DNA of 5,755 nt, taken from assembly GCA_024641445.1 (NCBI GenBank), contig JAHEDA010000164.1, positions 1-5,755 of the forward strand, read 5' to 3'. A program made the position numbers and the translations under genes. The first letter of the stretch is position 1, and every line of letters starts with the position of its first letter. This DNA is from Gammaproteobacteria bacterium (GTDB lineage: Bacteria > Pseudomonadota > Gammaproteobacteria > UBA6429 > Thiohalophilaceae). The notes beneath the pieces are model-generated. The model had not been told where the DNA came from. It was given only the letters and a program-made list of their open reading frames with translations, and did no database searches. This document shows positions 1-4,221 of the stretch, in pieces.

Positions 1-54
1 TGGGAGGGCATCCGCACGCGAGGGTAAGGCCTGTTTGGCTAGTGAACGCAGCAT
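1..54 (-). CDS. N-terminal fragment of an unrecognised protein, cut by the window edge
   Basis: An ATG at 54-52 on the minus strand opens a frame that stays open for 18 codons to the left edge; the peptide begins MLRSLAKQALPSRADALP. It is too short to assign to a family. Two things support a real gene: a near-consensus minus-strand promoter at 89-118 gives a predicted leader of about 28 nt ending at this ATG, and a purine-rich GTGAG lies about 6 nt before the ATG as a weak ribosome binding site. The frame is also open upstream of the ATG, so an earlier start (for instance a GTG) cannot be excluded, but it would fall at or before the predicted transcript start. The gene would be divergent from the DUF819 gene at 287. 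Function unknown. Confidence 0.45.
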   Translation of the reverse strand, partial: MLRSLAKQALPSRADALP

Positions 55-286
55 AGAATACTCACGACTAATAACTGAAGGTAGCTGCACTATAAACAGC
101 AATCTTACGCTCTGACAAGCCAGGGCACCACCAGTTCACAGCACATAAAAAGATATTCACCCCCGCAGGGACAAGGGAATCAAGGACCAATCAACTACCG
201 TATTGTCCTGGCCGGACTGACTTATCGCTAAAAAATACTTCGCGCAGCACTGGCCGAACTTGTAGCGTCATGCCTACACTGTTGCG
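55..286. other. Intergenic region between divergent genes
   Basis: This 232-bp stretch separates the left-edge minus-strand gene from the DUF819 gene. It holds the minus-strand promoter at 89-118 and a weak dyad, GGACCAAT (184-191) and ATTGTCC (202-208), with a one-base bulge and a 10-nt loop. The right half is AT-richer around 221-240, but I could not find a convincing -35/-10 pair for the DUF819 gene. No coding frame or RNA gene is recognisable here. Confidence 0.5.
89..118 (-). promoter_or_regulatory. Predicted sigma70 promoter for the left-edge minus-strand gene
   Basis: Read on the minus strand, TTGTCA (118-113, 5 of 6 matches to TTGACA) and TATAGT (94-89, 5 of 6 matches to TATAAT) are separated by 18 bp. 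Transcription would start near 82 and run left, about 28 nt before the ATG at 54. This is the best promoter match in the left intergenic region. Confidence 0.5.
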
Positions 287-1429
287 ATGGATACCTTCAT
301 ACATGCCGAACAAAACTGGGGACTGTGGACCCTGTTGTTAGGCATCGCCACCCTCGGGCTCTGGAGTGAACGCCTGCGACTGGGGGCACAGTTATCCGGC
401 GCGGTCATGACGCTACTGGCTGGCTTCGTCCTCTCGAATCTCAAGATCATGCCGATTGATGCACCGGTCTATCACATGGTGTGGACCTATGTAGTACCAA
501 TTGCGATCCCCCTACTGCTATTCCAGGCCAATATTCGCGGCATACTTAAAGAGACCATCCCAACCCTCGCCGCATTTTCCCTCGGCGTGGTCGGTGCCCT
601 AATAGGTGTGTTATCGGGCTACTTTCTATTACCGTTGGGTGAGCACGGCTGGCAGGTTGCTGCCATGTTTGCAGCGACCTACATCGGCGGCATGACCAAC
701 TACCACCCTAGCGCAACGTTACTCCAACTCAGTGATCAGGGGCTGTTGGAATCGGGCCTGGCGGCACACCACCTGATTATCTTGCTGTACTTTCTGGTAT
801 TGTTTTCCCTCCCCGCCATGCGCCGCCTGCGCAATCGTTTCCATGACCGACCGCTGCAACCCTGGGGCTCCACCACGGTAATTGTCTCGCGCGAGAGTAG
901 TGGCGGTGAGCGCGTTCGTCTGCCGACGCTTGCCACTGCGGTTACCTTGAGCATCGGCATTACCGCACTGGGAAATTACAGCGAGAAGTTCACCACCCTG
1001 CAAGGGACCTCGCTGCTGGTCATCACCCTAATGACGATTCTGCTCGCCACCCTGCTACCGAAGGCCATGCAACACCTTGATGGCGCACGTGACCTCGGTA
1101 TCCTGATGATGTACGTCTTTTTCGCCACCATCGGCGTCAGCGCCAACATCGCCATCATGGCGAAGTCAGGCGCCCTACTGTTTGTCTTTGCTGGGATGAT
1201 CCTGTTGGTACATCTGCTGGTATTGTTAATTGCCGGACGCTTTTTGAAACTGACCCTACCTGAGATCGTCATCGCCTCCAATGCCGCGGTGGGCGGCCCC
1301 GCCACCGCAGCGGCCATGGCCTCGGCACGACGCTGGGACCCACTGATCGTATCGGGAATCTTGTGTGGCACCCTGGGTTATGCCTTCGGGACCGATATTG
1401 GGGTCGCGCTAGGTAATCTGCTGCGGTAA
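287..1429 (+). CDS. DUF819 family integral membrane protein
   Basis: A 380-residue, strongly hydrophobic protein of the DUF819 family (YjcL-like), probably an inner-membrane transporter; the substrate is not established. Hydrophobic segments fall in two blocks, roughly residues 11-175 and 213-380, separated by a charged, probably cytoplasmic stretch at about 178-212 that is rich in Arg, Asp and Glu. Each block carries a glycine-rich motif of the kind found at broken helices in transporters: YIGGMTNY at 132-139 and NAAVGGPATAAAMA at 332-345, the latter a hallmark of the family. Length fits the family (about 370-400). The ATG at 287 is the first in-frame ATG after a stop at 263-265, but no clear Shine-Dalgarno precedes it. 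The ABM-fold gene follows 45 bp downstream on the same strand with no terminator visible between, so co-transcription is plausible. The family call is firm; a transport role is inferred. Confidence 0.9.
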   Translation: MDTFIHAEQNWGLWTLLLGIATLGLWSERLRLGAQLSGAVMTLLAGFVLSNLKIMPIDAPVYHMVWTYVVPIAIPLLLFQANIRGILKETIPTLAAFSLGVVGALIGVLSGYFLLPLGEHGWQVAAMFAATYIGGMTNYHPSATLLQLSDQGLLESGLAAHHLIILLYFLVLFSLPAMRRLRNRFHDRPLQPWGSTTVIVSRESSGGERVRLPTLATAVTLSIGITALGNYSEKFTTLQGTSLLVITLMTILLATLLPKAMQHLDGARDLGILMMYVFFATIGVSANIAIMAKSGALLFVFAGMILLVHLLVLLIAGRFLKLTLPEIVIASNAAVGGPATAAAMASARRWDPLIVSGILCGTLGYAFGTDIGVALGNLLR

Positions 1430-1474
1430 GACACATCACCACAACTCGATGTTGACTCCATACGAAGGCTCAAG

Positions 1475-1777
1475 ATGATATTAGAGGTTGCCATCCTTGA
1501 TGTAAAACAGGGACAAGAGACCGAATTTGAGACGGCCTTCGTGAAGGCACAAAAAACTATCTCTGGAATGAAAGGTTATCTCTCGCATCAATTACAGCGA
1601 TGCCTGGAAAAGCCCAATCGCTATATCTTGCTGGTCAACTGGGAGACGCTCAAGGACCACACAGAGGGCTTTCGCGGTTCGGCAGAATATGAGGCATGGC
1701 GAAAGCTCTTGCACCATTTCTACGAGCCATTCCCTGTGGTCGAGCACTATTCATTAGTTGTTCAAGACCCACGTTAA
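1475..1777 (+). CDS. Antibiotic biosynthesis monooxygenase (ABM) domain protein
   Basis: A 100-residue single-domain protein with the pattern of the dimeric alpha/beta-barrel ABM superfamily. It opens with a beta strand (MILEVAILDVKQGQ), continues with a helix rich in Glu, Phe and Ala (residues 15-30), then GMKGYLSHQLQRCLEKPNRY (31-50), the strand YILLVNWETL (50-59), an F/Y/W-rich helix with SAEYEAWRKLLHHF (69-82), and a final strand containing the typical EHYSLV (90-95). Family members include small cofactor-free oxygenases, quinol oxygenases of the YgiN type and many proteins of unknown activity, so no substrate can be given. A GAAGG ribosome binding site at 1464-1468, 6 nt before the ATG, fixes the start. 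It lies 45 bp after the DUF819 gene and may be in the same transcript. Its stop is 9 bp from the stop of the convergent DUF488 gene. Confidence 0.85.
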   Translation: MILEVAILDVKQGQETEFETAFVKAQKTISGMKGYLSHQLQRCLEKPNRYILLVNWETLKDHTEGFRGSAEYEAWRKLLHHFYEPFPVVEHYSLVVQDPR

Positions 1778-1786
1778 ACCCTTGTC

Positions 1787-2320
1787 CTAAAATTCCAATG
1801 ATGTGTTCACCCCTCGGTCATAGATCAGCGCCTGCGACTCACGCCGTGCGAGCGGGTTTAGTTGATGTGCTTGCGCTCTCTGCTCACTCACGATGTGCAA
1901 GACCTCTACACCCTGCAAGATTAGATAGTCACTGATCAGGCTGCGGTGGCAGTGTTCGGGTAGGTGTTCGGCACAGAGGATACAGAGGCGATCACGCGTG
2001 GCTAAATTGAGCAGTTGCTGCACGGCCCGAGCAAAGGGTTCTGTCTGCATATACTCAGCAAAACCACGCAGGCCCTCCGCAAGCGCGGTGTGTACGCAGT
2101 TTGGCTGTGCCTGCACTTGCCCCCCTAACTGTCGGCCGGCCCAATGATAAACAATGCCATGGTCTTCCAGCGCCTCGCGCAAGGGTGCCTGCGAAAAATA
2201 GGGAAAGCGTGTTGAGTGAGGTTGTGCCCGCACGTCCACCAGCGTCTTGATCTCATGCTGCCGTATCAGAGTCAGCATGCTATCCAGTGTGCGATCACCG
2301 TGACCGACGGTATATATCAC
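1787..2320 (-). CDS. DUF488 domain-containing protein
   Basis: A DUF488 protein of 177 residues if translation begins at the GTG at 2320-2318. Family signatures are clear: the N-terminal strand IYTVGHGDRTLD (2-13), DVRAQPHSTRFPYF (29-42) with its Asp-Val-Arg core, YHWAGRQLGG (58-67), and the Cys/His motif CAEHLPEHCHRSLISDYL (116-133). Biochemical function is not established for the family; the conserved Cys, His and Arg suggest an active or metal-binding site, which is inference. I chose the GTG because GGGAGG (2335-2330 read on the minus strand) sits 9 nt upstream and DUF488 proteins normally begin a few residues before the Y-T-x-G-H motif. The frame extends 16 codons further upstream to a TTG at 2368 with an internal ATG at 2362, but these add non-family sequence and lack a good ribosome binding site. 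It converges with the ABM gene and is divergent from the 51-codon gene at 2480. Confidence 0.88.
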   Translation of the reverse strand: MIYTVGHGDRTLDSMLTLIRQHEIKTLVDVRAQPHSTRFPYFSQAPLREALEDHGIVYHWAGRQLGGQVQAQPNCVHTALAEGLRGFAEYMQTEPFARAVQQLLNLATRDRLCILCAEHLPEHCHRSLISDYLILQGVEVLHIVSEQRAQAHQLNPLARRESQALIYDRGVNTSLEF

Positions 2321-2371
2321 CTGATTCACCCTCCCGCTCACGCGGCCCGTCAATGTGTGCATAAGCAATTC

Positions 2372-2401
2372 ATAATATTGAAGGTGTACTCACCACGTCT
2401 A
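2372..2401 (-). promoter_or_regulatory. Possible promoter for the DUF488 gene
   Basis: On the minus strand, TAGACG (2401-2396, 4 of 6 to TTGACA) and TATTAT (2377-2372, 5 of 6 to TATAAT) are 18 bp apart. Start of transcription would be near 2365, giving a leader of about 45 nt to the GTG start. The FNR-like box at 2405-2418 would be centred about 46 bp upstream of that start, close to but not exactly at the usual class II position. Weak to moderate support. Confidence 0.3.
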
Positions 2402-2404
2402 GAC

Positions 2405-2418
2405 TTGATCTGGGTCAA
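2405..2418. promoter_or_regulatory. FNR/Anr/Dnr-type operator
   Basis: The sequence TTGATCTGGGTCAA matches the CRP/FNR-superfamily consensus TTGAT-N4-ATCAA at 9 of 10 defined positions, and the TTGAT-N4-GTCAA form accepted by Dnr/NnrR-type regulators at all of them. Its centre, 2411.5, lies 41.5 bp before the predicted transcript start at 2453 of the 51-codon gene, the standard spacing for a class II activator. It implies induction at low oxygen (FNR/Anr) or by nitric oxide (Dnr/NnrR); the sequence cannot separate these. The near-symmetric site also lies upstream of the divergent DUF488 gene. Confidence 0.7.
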
Positions 2419-2441
2419 TGTCACAATGATCCGCAACTCTC

Positions 2442-2447
2442 TAGCAT
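2442..2447 (+). promoter_or_regulatory. Predicted -10 element of the FNR-dependent promoter
   Basis: TAGCAT matches TATAAT at 4 of 6 positions, including the key second A and final T. It predicts a start at about 2453-2454, which places the upstream FNR-like box at -41.5. No independent -35 hexamer is visible, as expected when an activator overlaps that position. Confidence 0.45.
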
Positions 2448-2479
2448 GAGCCTGAATTCACCCCTGCCAGGAGTCGAGC

Positions 2480-2635
2480 ATGTGGCAAGCACAACTAGAA
2501 CAATTACGTGAAGACCTAGCCTATCTGAGGCAATTACCCGAATACCGCTGGATGTTACCCGGCATCGACCTTGCCCTGCACACTGAGAACACTCACGACG
2601 AGGCCGAGGCCGCAGAACTCGCGATTGCTGAGTAA
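2480..2635 (+). CDS. 51-residue protein of unknown function, likely under FNR-type control
   Basis: I do not recognise this protein. It runs from ATG 2480 to TAA 2633-2635, 51 residues. An AGGAG ribosome binding site at 2469-2473 lies 6 nt before the ATG, and an in-frame stop at 2453-2455 makes this the only ATG start available. The N-terminal third is amphipathic: Leu6, Leu9, Leu13 and Leu16 have the 3-4-3 spacing of a short coiled coil within QLEQLREDLAYLRQL (5-19). The middle, PEYRWMLPGIDLAL (20-33), is mixed; the C-terminal tail from about 36 is acidic and alanine-rich (HDEAEAAELAIAE). There is no signal peptide or membrane span and no cysteine, so it is probably a soluble cytoplasmic protein that could dimerise or bind a partner. 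An FNR-like box and -10 element upstream suggest low-oxygen or NO induction. Its stop is 5 bp from a hairpin shared with the convergent amidotransferase gene. Confidence 0.65.
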   Translation: MWQAQLEQLREDLAYLRQLPEYRWMLPGIDLALHTENTHDEAEAAELAIAE

Positions 2636-2640
2636 CGTGA

Positions 2641-2682
2641 TTACACCGCGTTGCCAAGGCAGATCGTGGCAAAGCGGTGTAA
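2641..2682. repeat. Long imperfect inverted repeat (hairpin) at the convergent gene ends
   Basis: Arms 2641-2656 and 2667-2682 are 16 nt each and pair at 15 of 16 positions. Nine outer base pairs (TTACACCGC with GCGGTGTAA) and six inner ones (TTGCCA with TGGCAA) flank one mismatch, around a 10-nt loop. It lies 5 bp past the stop of the 51-codon gene and exactly covers the last 13 sense codons plus the stop of the amidotransferase. Neither side has a T-tract, so it is not a classical intrinsic terminator. It could act as a 3'-end stabiliser or a processing or attenuating structure for either transcript. Confidence 0.6.
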
Positions 2683-3384
2683 GAGCGTGTGACTCACCGG
2701 GGTGGGGGTCAGCTGCTTGGCAAGGAGGCTCGAATCGCGCCCCGATGATGCCAGTGCGTCATGGTAAAACTGGATATATGCTGCCGTGATATCGACGTCG
2801 AACTCGGGGTGAAATTGCACGCCCCAGGTGTTTAGGCCGAAGCGAAAGGCATGATGCCTGTCCATGTCGCTAAGTGCCAACTGAGTGGCTCCCGCTGGCA
2901 GGGTGATCACCGATTGGCGGTGGCTGGCGTTAGCTGCAAAGTGGCCGGGGGTCGTCTGGAACAGGGGGTCTTGTTGCGCGGCGGGGGTGAGATGGATGTT
3001 CACGGTCCCTACCTCGACCCCCTTTGGATTCCAGTCCACCTCACCGCCAAGGGCGTAGGCAAGAAGTTGGTGACCAAAGCAGATCCCGAGCGTAGGGATT
3101 TGTTGTGACACAGCATCGCGCAACCACGTCGCAGCGTGTTCGACCCACGGCAAGCTATCGGTGACCATAGCGCCGGAACCCGTTATGACAATCCCGACAA
3201 GCCCGTCGAGGCTGGGGAGTTCAGAATTGATTGCGTCGAGGGTGGAGCAGGTACGTTCGAAAGGCCGCAGGCCCTGCGCGATCCAGTCTTCGAAGTCGCC
3301 GGGTATGTGTGACAGGGCGGGCAGCTTACTGCCGGTCTTGAGTATAAGAAGTGAATCGGACATCAATAAATTATTCTTCGCCAT
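2641..3384 (-). CDS. Class I glutamine amidotransferase (GMP synthase GATase-like)
   Basis: A 247-residue stand-alone class I glutamine amidotransferase domain, resembling the amidotransferase half of GMP synthase. The family hydrolyses glutamine and passes ammonia to a partner; stand-alone members of this type mostly have unknown acceptors. The nucleophile elbow GICFGHQLLAYALGGEV (100-116) carries Cys102, and VQFHPEF (189-195) supplies His192 and Glu194, so the Cys-His-Glu triad is complete. VITGSGAMVTD (66-76) forms the oxyanion-side glycine loop. No synthetase domain is attached. Translation may begin at ATG 3384 or at Met8 (ATG 3363), which gives MSDSLLILKTGSKLP, closer to the usual family beginning; neither has a convincing Shine-Dalgarno. 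It converges on the 51-codon gene and is divergent from the Yip1-family gene. Family assignment is firm; specific substrate unknown. Confidence 0.9.
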   Translation of the reverse strand: MAKNNLLMSDSLLILKTGSKLPALSHIPGDFEDWIAQGLRPFERTCSTLDAINSELPSLDGLVGIVITGSGAMVTDSLPWVEHAATWLRDAVSQQIPTLGICFGHQLLAYALGGEVDWNPKGVEVGTVNIHLTPAAQQDPLFQTTPGHFAANASHRQSVITLPAGATQLALSDMDRHHAFRFGLNTWGVQFHPEFDVDITAAYIQFYHDALASSGRDSSLLAKQLTPTPVSHTLLHRFATICLGNAV

Positions 3385-3412
3385 TGGAAGGAACTAAAGA
3401 AAACGGTTACGC

Positions 3413-3441
3413 ATCATCGACCAGTTACAAGACCCAATCAA
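3413..3441 (-). promoter_or_regulatory. Possible promoter for the amidotransferase gene
   Basis: On the minus strand, TTGATT (3441-3436, 4 of 6) and GATGAT (3418-3413, 4 of 6) are 17 bp apart, predicting a start near 3406, about 22 nt before the ATG at 3384. This is the only reasonable match in the 79-bp divergent gap, but both hexamers are weak. Confidence 0.25.
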
Positions 3442-3463
3442 CCATGTAAATAGGGGGACAATA

Positions 3464-4069
3464 ATGATACTAAAGCATGTGCTCGGAATACTCACCCAAC
3501 CTGAAAAAGAGTGGGCAAATATTCGTGACGAAAAGTGCACGGTCGGTTCGTGTTATCTCAACCATGTCATCCTGCTGGCGGCAATACCACCCATCTGTGC
3601 CTACATCGGCGCCACCCACATCGGTTGGAAGTTTGGTGCGGGTGCTACCGTTAAGCTCACGGCAGACAGCGGCCTGATGCTGGGTATCTCTTTCTATGCG
3701 GCCCTCCTCATTGCGATCTTTATCATGGGTAAGGCCATCCATTGGATGGGCCAGACCTTCGACGCCAAGGCACCGCTGGAAAAATGCGTCGTCGTCGCGG
3801 CCTATACCGCTACACCTCTCTTTATCTCGGGCCTCATCGCCCTCTACCCGGTACTATGGCTCGACATGCTGGTGGGGCTCGCGGCCCTGAGCTATACCGT
3901 CTACCTTTTATATATGGGTCTTCCCATCGTGATGAAGATAAGCAAGGAGCAGGGCTTCCTGTTTGCCAGCGGCATCCTCACCGTCGGCCTCGTGACCCTC
4001 GTGGGTATGCTCGCCGTCACTGTACTCATGTGGCTCTACGGCGGCTTCATGCCGACCTACACCAACTAA
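3464..4069 (+). CDS. Yip1 family (DUF1282-like) integral membrane protein
   Basis: A 201-residue membrane protein with the Yip1-domain layout common in proteobacteria. The cytoplasmic N-terminus MILKHVLGILTQPEKEWANI (1-20) is the characteristic opening, with the Pro-x-x-x-W element at 13-17 (PEKEW). Five hydrophobic segments follow at about 32-52, 72-94, 108-128, 132-152 and 167-193. A TATPLFISGLIALYPVLW stretch (115-132) in the third and fourth segments matches the conserved core of the family. Bacterial members have no well-established function; the eukaryotic Yip1 relatives act in vesicle traffic, which should not be transferred. A GGGGGA ribosome binding site at 3453-3458, 5 nt before the ATG, supports the start. 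The gene stands alone: the amidotransferase gene is divergent 79 bp upstream and a strong terminator follows 25 bp after the stop. Confidence 0.85.
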   Translation: MILKHVLGILTQPEKEWANIRDEKCTVGSCYLNHVILLAAIPPICAYIGATHIGWKFGAGATVKLTADSGLMLGISFYAALLIAIFIMGKAIHWMGQTFDAKAPLEKCVVVAAYTATPLFISGLIALYPVLWLDMLVGLAALSYTVYLLYMGLPIVMKISKEQGFLFASGILTVGLVTLVGMLAVTVLMWLYGGFMPTYTN

Positions 4070-4094
4070 TCGCTCGGTTAAACGCACCTCGTCG

Positions 4095-4135
4095 CCCCTC
4101 TGTCCTGCACTCGCGGGGCGGAGGGGTTTTCTTTT
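4095..4135 (+). terminator. Rho-independent terminator after the Yip1-family gene
   Basis: A 14-bp GC-rich stem (4095-4108 with 4113-4126, three G-U wobbles and no mismatches) closes on the tetraloop ACTC and is followed at once by TTTTCTTTT (4127-4135). It begins 25 nt after the Yip1-family stop. The opposite strand has no T-tract after the stem, so it is directional and insulates hrpA from upstream transcription. Confidence 0.92.
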
Positions 4136-4163
4136 CCAGTCCAACCTCTCGCTTGCATTCCTA

Positions 4164-4169
4164 TATAAT
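4164..4169 (+). promoter_or_regulatory. Predicted -10 element for hrpA
   Basis: A perfect TATAAT lies after the upstream terminator and 52 bp before the hrpA ATG; the start would be near 4176 with a leader of about 46 nt. The -35 position (near 4140-4146, TCCAACC) matches poorly. TTGCAT at 4153-4158 is too close to serve as a -35 for it. Confidence 0.5.
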
Positions 4170-4221
4170 GCGCTCCCTGCCCCGAACTGCGGGCGACATT
4201 TAATGATTCTCACACACAGTC

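Noticed and set aside
719..1371. Several open minus-strand frames opposite the DUF819 gene
   Set aside because: They lie wholly inside a well-supported membrane protein gene, have no ribosome binding sites, and give low-complexity Arg/Ala-rich peptides typical of antisense shadows.
2421..2672. Minus-strand open frame of 83 codons covering the small plus-strand gene
   Set aside because: It overlaps the amidotransferase end and the FNR-controlled gene, and its peptide is Arg/Cys-rich without family resemblance. The plus-strand frame has the promoter and ribosome binding site.
2641..2682. The hairpin considered as an intrinsic terminator or a dif-like recombination site
   Set aside because: No T-tract on either strand argues against an intrinsic terminator, and the sequence does not resemble the 28-bp dif consensus.
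3428..3441. TTGAT-TGGG-TCTTG on the minus strand upstream of the amidotransferase, considered as a second FNR box
   Set aside because: Only the left half-site matches; the right half lacks the TCAA core.
4153..4169. TTGCAT close to TATAAT, considered as a sigma54-like or paired -35/-10 promoter
   Set aside because: The spacing (5 bp) fits neither sigma70 nor the TGGCAC-N5-TTGCA sigma54 layout; only the TATAAT is retained as a -10.
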